5,078 nucleotides of DNA from Oscillospiraceae bacterium (GTDB lineage Bacteria; Bacillota_A; Clostridia; Oscillospirales; Oscillospiraceae), in NCBI GenBank assembly GCA_021771675.1, contig JAETOP010000155.1, positions 1 to 5,078 of the forward strand, given 5' to 3'. Shown piece after piece: positions 1-4,428 of the stretch (position 1 is its first letter; every line of letters begins with the position of its first letter). A model generated the notes under the pieces. The model saw nothing but the letters and a program-made list of their open reading frames with translations, did not search any database and was not told the origin of the DNA. Both the position numbers and the translations under genes were made by a program.

Positions 1-131
1 AAGGCCTCCACAAAGCCATCGTCGTCGGCCTCCATGCCCAGGTCGTAATACAGGGCCCTGGCAGTGGGGCTGAGCCGCAGAAACCGCCCGCTGCCCGTGA
101 CAGCCCGGGAAAACATCCTTCGATTGGCCAT
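1..131 (-). CDS. DnaD / phage replisome-organizer-like protein, N-terminal fragment
   Basis: Only the first 43 codons are in the window; the gene continues past base 1. The start ATG (131-129) follows a GAGGG ribosome binding site (141-137) at about 5 bases. The protein begins MANRRMFSRAVTGSGRF and continues with L-S-P-T-A-R-A-L-Y-Y-D-L-G-M-E-A-D-D-D-G-F-V. The opening M-A-N-R-R-M-F-S, followed by A-L-Y-x-x-L-G-M-x-A-D-D-D-G-F-V, is characteristic of the N-terminal winged-helix part of phage and chromosomal replisome organizers of the DnaD type in Firmicutes. Members bind origin DNA and help load the helicase, or act as conserved accessory proteins of unknown role. It is divergent from the rest of the window, with its own promoter and palindrome at 157-197. 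The C-terminal DnaD domain cannot be checked. It may be a prophage or mobile-element gene or a chromosomal copy; no other phage gene is visible. Confidence 0.8.
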   Translation of the reverse strand, partial: MANRRMFSRAVTGSGRFLRLSPTARALYYDLGMEADDDGFVEA

Positions 132-156
132 AAAATCCCTCTTTTCCTGGTTAATG

Positions 157-168
157 ATAGTTAACTAT
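157..168. promoter_or_regulatory. Perfect 12-bp palindrome at the promoter start region, candidate operator
   Basis: ATAGTTAACTAT is its own reverse complement. It directly abuts the -10 box at 169-174 and covers the expected +1 position, where a bound repressor would block initiation. Palindromes with a TTAA core are used by several MarR- and TetR-type repressors, but I cannot name the regulator. No regulator gene is visible next to this gene on its own side. Confidence 0.5.
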
Positions 169-197
169 AGTATAGCACAATTTCCCAAAACCGTCAA
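169..197 (-). promoter_or_regulatory. Sigma-A promoter of the DnaD-like gene
   Basis: Read on the minus strand, TTGACG (197-192) is separated by exactly 17 bases from TATACT (174-169). Both boxes are one base from consensus. The predicted start of transcription is near 162, about 30 bases before the ATG. This is the strongest promoter in the window by eye. Confidence 0.85.
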
Positions 198-242
198 GAG
201 GGTTTCACAAAAGGTGCATAATTATTTACTTCACCGTGGGGG

Positions 243-284
243 GAGTTAGGAATTAGGAGTTAGGAATGGGGAGTTGGGAATTGA
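243..284 (+). repeat. Three tandem 14-base units (GAGTTAGGAATTAG type)
   Basis: The units are 243-256 GAGTTAGGAATTAG, 257-270 GAGTTAGGAATGGG and 271-284 GAGTTGGGAATTGA. They form most of the left arm of the inverted-repeat element and account for its internal repetition. No reading frame is associated with them. Confidence 0.75.
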
Positions 285-343
285 GAATTTTTGCTGTGCA
301 AATTGGTGTTTGGCGGGCTGCCGCATTTCCCACTTGATCGTAG

Positions 344-362
344 GGGAGGCTAATAGCCTCCC
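344..362 (+). other. Perfect hairpin inside the structured element
   Basis: GGGAGGCT (344-351), loop AAT, AGCCTCCC (355-362) forms a perfect 8-bp stem with a 3-base loop. An alternative pairing exists in which TTGGCGGG (310-317) pairs with CCCGCCAA (360-367). It shares bases 360-362 with the hairpin, so the two structures are mutually exclusive over part of their length. No U-tract follows directly, so it does not look like a terminator. Confidence 0.55.
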
Positions 363-380
363 GCCAAGTAATGTTTTTTG

Positions 381-465
381 AGTGTTTCGGTGAATGGTAA
401 AGGGGAATGGTTTCTGAGGGAGCCTTCCTCAGAAGCTGTTACATCGTTCCATTCAACGAAGTGCT
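381..465 (+). other. Two-tier stem-loop inside the structured element
   Basis: The outer stem pairs 381-397 with 449-465. TGAATGG (391-397) pairs with CCATTCA (449-455) and TTCG (386-389) with CGAA (457-460), with one G/A mismatch between them. The base extends through three G.U pairs (385/461, 384/462, 383/463) and two Watson-Crick pairs (382/464, 381/465). The inner stem is TTCTGAGG (412-419) with CCTCAGAA (427-434) and a 7-base loop. As in the arms, the wobble pairs hold only for plus-strand RNA. Confidence 0.55.
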
Positions 466-534
466 GAGTTAAGATAAGCATGATTTATAATTCCTAACTC
501 CTCATTCCTAATTCCTAATTATCTGTTTTGCCTG

Positions 535-564
535 TCCAACCACGGGTTGGATGCCTTTCCAACC
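535..564. promoter_or_regulatory. TCCAACC palindrome plus direct repeat upstream of the HTH promoter
   Basis: TCCAACC (535-541), ACG, GGTTGGA (545-551) is a perfect 7-bp inverted repeat. A third copy, TCCAACC, follows at 558-564. The cluster ends 9 bases before the -35 box at 574. The geometry suits a binding site for a dimeric regulator, possibly the HTH protein encoded just downstream. That is inference from position and symmetry only. Confidence 0.35.
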
Positions 565-573
565 AGAAAAAAC

Positions 574-602
574 TTGCTTTTTTTCAAATTTCCCCCTATG
601 AT
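574..602 (+). promoter_or_regulatory. Sigma-A promoter of the HTH-solenoid gene
   Basis: TTGCTT (574-579), 17 bases, TATGAT (597-602). Transcription would begin near 609, leaving a leader of about 40 bases before the ATG at 649. The promoter lies downstream of the TTG at 547 that would give a longer reading frame, which argues against that longer start. An 11-base palindrome, CTTGCGGCAAG (612-622), sits just after the predicted +1 and is a second candidate operator. Confidence 0.65.
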
Positions 603-648
603 TTTCCTGAACTTGCGGCAAGAAATATTTATAAAGGCGGTATTGCAA

Positions 649-1491
649 ATGGAACAGATTTATTTTGGGCAGCGGATTGCGGCCCTGCGGAAGGATCGGG
701 GAATGACCCAGGAGGCATTGGCCCAGAAGCTGGGAATCACCAACCAGGCGGTATCCAAATGGGAGAGCGACCAGTGCTGCCCGGACATCATGCAGCTGCC
801 CGCCCTGGCGGACATCTTTGAAATCAGCCTGGACGCCCTCTTCGGCAGGGCGGAACCCACGCCGCCCCAGCAGGAGCCGGTGATTGCCGAGCTGCCCTGG
901 GAGGACAACGACGACCTCCATGCGGTGTGTTTCGTCGGACACAGGCTGGTACGCTACCAGGACATTCCCTCTCTGGGGGGCAAGCGGGAGCGGTTCAGCT
1001 TCTCCTTCTCCTGCCTGGGATTTGACAAGTCCTGGGCCCGGGGCAATGAGCCGGTGCAGCTCCACTTCTCGGGGAATGTGGGGAATATCTATTCGGACTA
1101 CGCCGTCTACTGCACCGACACCGCCGTGGGCGGCAATGTCCAGGCCGGAGATGGCGTGACCTGCGGCGCCGTGGGGGGAGATGTTCGTGCCGGCGACAGT
1201 GTGACCTGCGCCGATGTCCAGGGGGATGTGTCTGCCGGTGACAGTGTAAACTGCGCTGATGTTCGGGGAAATGTGTCCGCCGGGGACAGCGTGAACTGCG
1301 TCAGTGTGGGCGGCAACGCCCGGGCAGGGGATGATGTGCACTGCGAGGGAGACATTGGGGGCAGCGTCACCGCCTCCGGCGATGTGACCTGCACCGGCTC
1401 CATTGGGGGCAACGCCAGCGCCGAGGGAGACATCCGCTGCACCCAGATTCACGGCTCCGCCATCGCCCAGGGGGACATCAATCTGGGCTGA
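649..1491 (+). CDS. XRE-family HTH regulator fused to a cysteine-ladder beta-solenoid
   Basis: The 280-residue product is probably a cytoplasmic transcriptional regulator. Residues 6-66 form a Cro/C1-type helix-turn-helix: GMTQEALAQKLGI, then TNQAVSKWES as recognition helix, ending at LDALFGR. Residues 67-90 are a Pro/Glu/Asp-rich linker containing ELPWEDND. Residues 91-140 look like a beta-rich segment. Residues 153-276 are eight repeats of about 15 residues, typified by VNCADVRGNVSAGDS, each with Cys at its third position (C155, C172, C187, C202, C217, C232, C248, C264). The last turn ends in INLG. Short Val/Gly/Asp-rich repeats of this kind suggest a beta-solenoid similar in style to bactofilins. 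From memory, HTH proteins with comparable GDV-type repeats occur in clostridia without assigned function. The ATG at 649 is chosen because AAAGGCGG (633-640) lies 8 bases upstream. There is no signal peptide or membrane segment. The MFS gene follows after 109 bases with no terminator between, suggesting that the pair is functionally linked. Confidence 0.85.
   Translation: MEQIYFGQRIAALRKDRGMTQEALAQKLGITNQAVSKWESDQCCPDIMQLPALADIFEISLDALFGRAEPTPPQQEPVIAELPWEDNDDLHAVCFVGHRLVRYQDIPSLGGKRERFSFSFSCLGFDKSWARGNEPVQLHFSGNVGNIYSDYAVYCTDTAVGGNVQAGDGVTCGAVGGDVRAGDSVTCADVQGDVSAGDSVNCADVRGNVSAGDSVNCVSVGGNARAGDDVHCEGDIGGSVTASGDVTCTGSIGGNASAEGDIRCTQIHGSAIAQGDINLG
1105..1476 (+). repeat. Eight tandem 45-51-bp coding repeats
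   Basis: These encode the solenoid of the HTH protein. Units begin at 1105, 1156, 1201, 1246, 1291, 1336, 1384 and 1432, with lengths 51, 45, 45, 45, 45, 48, 48 and 45 bases. All lengths are multiples of three, so the frame is kept. Units 3 and 4 (1201-1290) are the most alike, both reading V-x-C-A-D-V-x-G-x-V-S-A-G-D-S, which suggests recent duplication. The outer units have diverged, and synonymous differences between units show that the array is not freshly expanded as a whole. Confidence 0.8.
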
Positions 1492-1499
1492 GAAGTAGG

Positions 1500-1528
1500 T
1501 TGCCATTGCTCGGAAATTATGGTATGAT
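1500..1528 (+). promoter_or_regulatory. Sigma-A promoter of the MFS transporter gene
   Basis: TTGCCA (1500-1505), 17 bases, TATGAT (1523-1528). It starts 9 bases after the HTH gene's stop codon. The MFS gene can therefore be expressed alone as well as by readthrough, since no terminator separates the two genes. Transcription would start near 1535, so the leader contains the repeat fragment at 1540-1563. Confidence 0.65.
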
Positions 1529-1539
1529 GGCACAATGTG

Positions 1540-1563
1540 AATTAGGAATGTAAGTTGGCAATT
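1540..1563 (+). repeat. Solo, decayed arm of the structured element
   Basis: AATTAGGAATGTAAGTTGGCAATT resembles 260-282 of the left arm: both have TTAGGAATG, two to four variable bases, AGTTGG, then one base and AATT. It lies in the predicted 5' leader of the MFS transcript, between the -10 box and the ribosome binding site. No matching opposite arm is seen nearby. Confidence 0.5.
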
Positions 1564-1600
1564 CGGCGGCAAATTCATCTGATATGCGAAAAGGATAGCT

Positions 1601-2860
1601 ATGAAAAACATCATCACCCAATATTCCGGGCTGAAGCGGGAAATCTATGTGCTTTTTGTGGGCAAAATGGTGACGGCTATGGGCTCCTTCGTCTGGCCCA
1701 TGCTCACGTTCCTGCTCACCACCAAGCTGGGCTTCACCGACGGCGTGGCCACCATGCTCATTGCCACCGCCGGGCTTGTTTCTCTGCCCATGGCCCTGGT
1801 GGGGGGCAAGCTGGCAGACCGTTTCCCCCGGAAAAACATCATCATTTTATTCGACTGCCTGACGGTGTCGCTGTACCTGCTGGCGTCGCTGCTGCCCATC
1901 GGCTATCACACGGCGGCCATTATTTTCCTGGCCTCCCTGTTCCAGACGGTGGAGAGCCCTGCCTACGACGCCCTGAACGCCGACTACTCTGCCACCGACC
2001 AGCGGGAAAAAGCCTTCTCCCTGTCCTACCTGGGCTTTAACCTGGGCTACGTGTTCGGGGCCAGCCTGGGGGGCGTGCTGTTTGAGTTCCATACCAATCT
2101 GGCCTTTTTGCTCAATGGCCTGTCCATTTTTGTGTCCACAGTGCTGATTTTCTTCTTCGTAAAGCCGGAGAACGCCGTGGTGGACACGCTCTGCCGGGAG
2201 GAATGCCGTGGCGAATACGAGAGGCCTCTGCCGGAGTCCGTTCCCATTCTCGCCGTGCTGAGGCAGCGCCGGGTGGTGCTCTGGGTGCTGCTCATCGGCT
2301 GCTTTGCCTCCATGTGCAGCAACACCGTGGGCATCCTGCTGCCTTTGCAGCTCAAGGAGCAGCTGGGAGAGCACGGGGCGGCCATCTATGGCTACCTGAA
2401 TTCTCTCAACGGCTTCGTGGTGATTCTCTTCACCCCCATTTTGACCATGGCCCTGCGCCGCCTGACGGAGATCCCCAAGGCCATCCTGGGGCTGGGACTG
2501 TTCATGGCAGGGATGGCGCTGTTCACCCTGGGCGCCCCCCTGGGGGTGCTGTTTGCCGGGATGTTTGTCTACACCCTGGGGGAGGTGGTCAGCGTCCTGG
2601 GCAACAACCCCTATACCTCCCGCCGGATTCCCGCCTCCCACCGGGGCCGCATCGGCGGCGTGACCAGCGTGCTTTTTTCCGTGTTCTTCACCCTGGTGCA
2701 GTACGGCATCAGCTTCGTGCTCATGGTCGCCGAGGGAAACTACCGGCTGCTCTGGCTGATCTTCATCGGCTGCGGCCTGACCGCCTGCGCCCTCTATGCC
2801 CTGGCCTACGGCGCCGATCGGCGGCGCTTCCCGGGCCTGTATCCCAAGGGCGTGTTCTGA
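1601..2860 (+). CDS. MFS transporter, probable drug or small-molecule exporter
   Basis: The 419-residue protein has the usual length and hydrophobicity pattern of a 12-helix major facilitator superfamily carrier, acting in the cytoplasmic membrane by proton-coupled transport. Helices are visible by eye at about 15-38, 47-67, 80-100, 104-122, 138-160, 167-187, 225-248, 262-284, 292-312, 315-335, 352-375 and 383-403. The long charged loop at 188-224 joins the two halves. The MFS motif A, GGKLADRFPRKN, is at residues 68-79 between helices 2 and 3, with D73 and R74 in the expected places. The overall pattern resembles multidrug efflux members of the MdtG/MdtH type, but the substrate cannot be read from sequence. 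AAAAGGA (1589-1595) lies 5 bases before the ATG. The gene follows the HTH-solenoid regulator and has its own promoter at 1500-1528. A strong terminator follows at 2984-3017. It may export a toxic compound or metal complex sensed by the upstream protein (inference). Confidence 0.88.
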   Translation: MKNIITQYSGLKREIYVLFVGKMVTAMGSFVWPMLTFLLTTKLGFTDGVATMLIATAGLVSLPMALVGGKLADRFPRKNIIILFDCLTVSLYLLASLLPIGYHTAAIIFLASLFQTVESPAYDALNADYSATDQREKAFSLSYLGFNLGYVFGASLGGVLFEFHTNLAFLLNGLSIFVSTVLIFFFVKPENAVVDTLCREECRGEYERPLPESVPILAVLRQRRVVLWVLLIGCFASMCSNTVGILLPLQLKEQLGEHGAAIYGYLNSLNGFVVILFTPILTMALRRLTEIPKAILGLGLFMAGMALFTLGAPLGVLFAGMFVYTLGEVVSVLGNNPYTSRRIPASHRGRIGGVTSVLFSVFFTLVQYGISFVLMVAEGNYRLLWLIFIGCGLTACALYALAYGADRRRFPGLYPKGVF

Positions 2861-3125
2861 GCGCAGGGCCTGGCGGCGAGTCGCCGCTGACAATTTCGCA
2901 CAGGGATGGGGGAAAATGGATGCTCCCGAACGCAGCCCGGTGACGAGAATTCCAATAGACCACTCTTTCCTGAACTGCAAGAAGGAGCTGCTTCCTGTGA
3001 GGCAGCTCCATTTTATTAGGGAATTGTTGAATCAATTGTCTGCGCCAAAAACGCTCGCTGTGTTCCTCCTCCCCAATTGCCTATGTTACTGCCCAATACG
3101 CCCTGCCCGCCGGGGCAGGATGCTC
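2861..3125. other. Non-coding spacer after the MFS gene
   Basis: I see no gene here. The spacer holds a GC-rich symmetric sequence at 2873-2887 (GCGGCGA, G, TCGCCGC) with no U-tract, the terminator at 2984-3017, and a hairpin CCTGCCC (3102-3108), GCCG, GGGCAGG (3113-3119) with a tetraloop but no T-run after it. An open frame at 2916-3143 (75 codons) runs straight through the terminator and has no recognisable features, so it is not called. Confidence 0.6.
2984..3017 (+). terminator. Rho-independent terminator after the MFS gene
   Basis: An 11-bp stem pairs 2984-2994 (GGAGCTGCTTC) with 2999-3009, with one G.T wobble at 2992/3001 and a CTGT tetraloop. It is followed by ATTTTATT. It lies about 124 bases past the MFS stop codon with no gene between, so it most likely ends the HTH-MFS transcript. 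Confidence 0.85.
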
Positions 3126-3154
3126 TTTACAAATTGCTGGTAAAATGGTATAAA
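3126..3154 (+). promoter_or_regulatory. Sigma-A promoter of the small membrane protein gene
   Basis: TTTACA (3126-3131), 17 bases, TATAAA (3149-3154). The predicted start near 3161 leaves an A-rich leader of about 34 bases to the ATG at 3195. Confidence 0.65.
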
Positions 3155-3194
3155 TATCCTGGTAAACACAAAAAAGAAAAAGGGAGGCAGAAAA

Positions 3195-3464
3195 ATGTTC
3201 AGTAATATCGGAAGAAAGATTCAGATTACGGGAAAGGTGCTCTGCTGGATCGGAATCATTTGCAGCGTAGCCTCGGGCTTAGGGCTGGTGATTTACGGTG
3301 TGGATACAATGCAGCGAGAATTTGAGCATGGGCTGCTGCTGGTGCTGGGAGGCGTTGGCGCAGCGCTGCTGGGCGCTCTGCTGAGCTGGGTTGGAAGCTT
3401 CTTCACCATCGGCTTCGGCGTTCTGGTGGAAAATGCCGAGGTTCCTGACCTTGAGCGGCGCTAA
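3195..3464 (+). CDS. Small two-helix membrane protein of unknown function
   Basis: This 89-residue protein is preceded by AGGGAGG (3181-3187), 7 bases before the ATG. It has two clear membrane segments, at about residues 14-36 (rich in I, V, G and C) and 46-73, joined by a short polar stretch GVDTMQREFEHG. A short charged tail follows, ending VENAEVPDLERR. The start MFSNIGRKIQ is basic, which favours a cytoplasmic N-terminus and a hairpin topology with both ends inside. The second helix ends SWVGSFFTIGFGVLVEN; a G-F-G-x-L-V-E ending after a W-x-x-S-F-F helix is, from memory, common to small uncharacterised membrane proteins in clostridia. No catalytic residues are visible. It is transcribed alone, from the promoter at 3126-3154 to hairpins at 3491-3606. 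It could be a stress-related or membrane-modulating protein, but I do not assign a function. Confidence 0.8.
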   Translation: MFSNIGRKIQITGKVLCWIGIICSVASGLGLVIYGVDTMQREFEHGLLLVLGGVGAALLGALLSWVGSFFTIGFGVLVENAEVPDLERR

Positions 3465-3469
3465 TGTGG

Positions 3470-3482
3470 AATTAGGAATGGG
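3470..3482 (+). repeat. Short fragment of the structured-element arm
   Basis: AATTAGGAATGGG lies 5 bases after the stop codon of the small membrane protein gene. The bases before it (ATGTGG) resemble those before the copy at 1540 (ATGTG). No paired right arm is visible here. Confidence 0.45.
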
Positions 3483-3490
3483 CAGGACGT

Positions 3491-3606
3491 TTTATCAGCG
3501 GGCATTGCCCGCTGCAAAAGCGTTACCGGGCGGGTTAGGGAAAAAACGATTACAGACCAGCCCGGTGCGAATTGCCACCCGGCGCTGCCGGGTGGGTATT
3601 TTGCAC
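3491..3606. other. Three consecutive inverted repeats in the spacer before the sugar operon
   Basis: First, CAGCGGGC (3496-3503), ATT, GCCCGCTG (3507-3514). Second, CCGGGC (3526-3531) pairs with GCCCGG (3560-3565), and GGT (3533-3535) with ACC (3556-3558), around an A-rich loop. Third, CCACCCGGC (3575-3583), GCT, GCCGGGTGG (3587-3595), extended by GTGC (3565-3568) with GCAC (3603-3606). The second and third share base 3565, so their outermost pairs compete. I see no reading frame that looks real in this stretch. Confidence 0.5.
3575..3602 (+). terminator. Probable terminator after the small membrane protein gene
   Basis: A perfect 9-bp GC-rich stem (3575-3583 with 3587-3595) with a 3-base loop is followed by GTATTTT (3596-3602). 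The T-run is short, so termination may be partial. It is the best candidate end for the transcript starting near 3161. Confidence 0.6.
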
Positions 3607-3646
3607 GAATAGGGATGGGGAAAAATATGCAATCCTCTGAATTTTC

Positions 3647-3669
3647 CGCAAATCGCAAATTAGTCTAAT
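3647..3669. promoter_or_regulatory. Tandem CGCAAAT and ATTAG-T-CTAAT palindrome, candidate operator region
   Basis: CGCAAAT occurs twice back to back (3647-3653 and 3654-3660). The second copy runs into the 11-base palindrome ATTAGTCTAAT (3659-3669). The cluster ends about 20 bases upstream of the -35 box at 3689, where activator sites are often found. A related GGCAAAT occurs inside the promoter spacer near 3701-3707. The binding protein is unknown. Confidence 0.3.
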
Positions 3670-3688
3670 AAGAAGCCAGAACTGGACG

Positions 3689-3717
3689 TTGAGAACCCGG
3701 GGCAAATGGATTACAAT
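3689..3717 (+). promoter_or_regulatory. Sigma-A promoter of the DUF4867-isomerase operon
   Basis: TTGAGA (3689-3694), 17 bases, TACAAT (3712-3717). The predicted start near 3724 leaves a leader of about 35 bases. I looked for a catabolite-response (cre) site around it and did not see a convincing one. Confidence 0.6.
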
Positions 3718-3758
3718 GAAACCATCAAATCCCATAAAAAGCATAAGGAGTGAATCAT

Positions 3759-4400
3759 ATGACCATTTTTTCTGTATTTGATCCCGAATTCAAGCCCTAT
3801 GGCAAGGTAATCGCCGGGATGGAGGAGACGGTGGCCGAAATCCTGGACGCTCTGGAGCAGACCCCCCTGCCCGAGGGAACCGGCTATGTGCCCACCGATC
3901 CCGAGCTGCAGGAGCTGCCCGCCGCTACCGAGGTCTCCGAGAACCTGTTCGGCGGGATGCCCGTCCAGCTGGGCTGGTGCAACGGCCACAATACCAAGCT
4001 GAACTGCCTGGAATACCACCGGGACAGCGAGTTCAACCTGGGCACCCAGGACTTTATCCTCCTGCTTGCCAAGATGGAGGACATCGGCAACGACGGCAAG
4101 CTGGACACCGCCAAGGTCAAGGCATTTAAGGCTCCCGCCGGTACTTTGGTGGAGGTCTACGCCACCACGCTGCACTATGCCCCCTGCCACTGCGACGTAA
4201 GCAAGGGCTTCCGGGTGCTGGTGGCCCTGCCCTGGCTGACCAATACCGACAAGCCCCATCTGAAAGAACTGGCCCCCGAGGACAAGCTTCTCTGGGCCTG
4301 TAACAAGTGGCTGCTGGCCCATGCCGAAAGTAGCGAGGCTGCCCAGGGCGCTTACGTTGGCCTGGTGGGCGAGAATATCGACATTGCCGATTCCATTTGA
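3759..4400 (+). CDS. DUF4867 family protein, cupin-like, probable sugar-metabolism enzyme
   Basis: The 213-residue soluble protein is recognised as DUF4867 by its overall pattern and by its place next to a fucose/arabinose-type isomerase. The central part reads GWCNGHNTKLNCLEYHRDSE (residues 72-91), then LGTQDF, then KAPAGTLVEVYATTLHYAPC (124-143). This is a cupin-like layout: H77, E85, H87 and H139 are candidate metal ligands, with H144 and E91 nearby. E-Y-H followed by G-T-Q, and later P-A-G-T with a distal His, recalls ureidoglycolate lyase (AllA) and sugar-isomerase cupins. By analogy it may isomerise, epimerise or open a sugar or sugar acid; this is not proven. The ATG at 3759 is preferred because AAGGAG (3745-3750) is 8 bases upstream; the in-frame GTG at 3750 overlaps that site. 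The isomerase gene begins 28 bases after the stop codon, so both are almost certainly cotranscribed. There is no signal peptide. Confidence 0.78.
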   Translation: MTIFSVFDPEFKPYGKVIAGMEETVAEILDALEQTPLPEGTGYVPTDPELQELPAATEVSENLFGGMPVQLGWCNGHNTKLNCLEYHRDSEFNLGTQDFILLLAKMEDIGNDGKLDTAKVKAFKAPAGTLVEVYATTLHYAPCHCDVSKGFRVLVALPWLTNTDKPHLKELAPEDKLLWACNKWLLAHAESSEAAQGAYVGLVGENIDIADSI

Positions 4401-4428
4401 CAGATATTAAAAAAGGAGATTGATACTT

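Larger units (their letters stand above)
251..520 (+). repeat. Structured MITE-like inverted-repeat element with nested hairpins
   Basis: The 32 bases at 251-282 match the reverse complement of 489-520 at 29 positions. All three differences put a G in the left arm opposite a T in the right arm, so a plus-strand RNA would close as an uninterrupted 32-bp stem with three G.U wobbles. Shorter pairings extend it inward (285-289 with 482-486, 292-295 with 477-480). Inside lie two hairpin domains, at 344-362 and 381-465. There is no credible coding frame. The layout fits a non-autonomous miniature inverted-repeat element or a repeat-borne structured RNA. No transposase gene is visible, and a target-site duplication is not evident. 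The strand is assigned from the G.U asymmetry and is inference. The element fills the spacer between the DnaD-like promoter and the promoter of the HTH gene. Confidence 0.65.

Noticed and set aside
64..249. 61-codon plus-strand frame at the left edge
   Set aside because: It is antisense to the DnaD-like gene and its promoter, with no ribosome binding site.
243..523. Retron, CRISPR or riboswitch reading of the structured element
   Set aside because: There is no reverse transcriptase or Cas gene, no regularly spaced identical repeats with unique spacers, and no known aptamer core that I can recognise. A MITE-like or unknown structured repeat is the more modest call.
547..648. Longer form of the HTH protein starting at TTG 547
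   Set aside because: It would start upstream of the promoter at 574-602. The added 34 residues do not belong to an HTH domain, and ATG 649 has a good ribosome binding site at the right distance.
1105..1476. Tandem repeats read as a CRISPR array or satellite
   Set aside because: The units are contiguous, keep the reading frame, and vary synonymously, so they are protein repeats.
508..1617. Long minus-strand open frame (369 codons) opposite the HTH gene
   Set aside because: It is the antisense shadow of the repetitive GC-rich HTH-solenoid gene, with low-complexity Gly/Ala/His-rich translation, no ribosome binding site support, and a recognised gene on the other strand.
1847..2980. Minus-strand open frame of 377 codons opposite the MFS gene
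   Set aside because: Its translation is rich in Gln, His and Gly with no domain pattern, and it crosses the stop of the MFS gene. The plus strand encodes a clear transporter with motif A.
2916..3143. Possible 75-codon gene after the MFS gene
   Set aside because: It has a GGGGGA-like site before the ATG but contains the whole terminator hairpin, and its translation shows no recognisable features.
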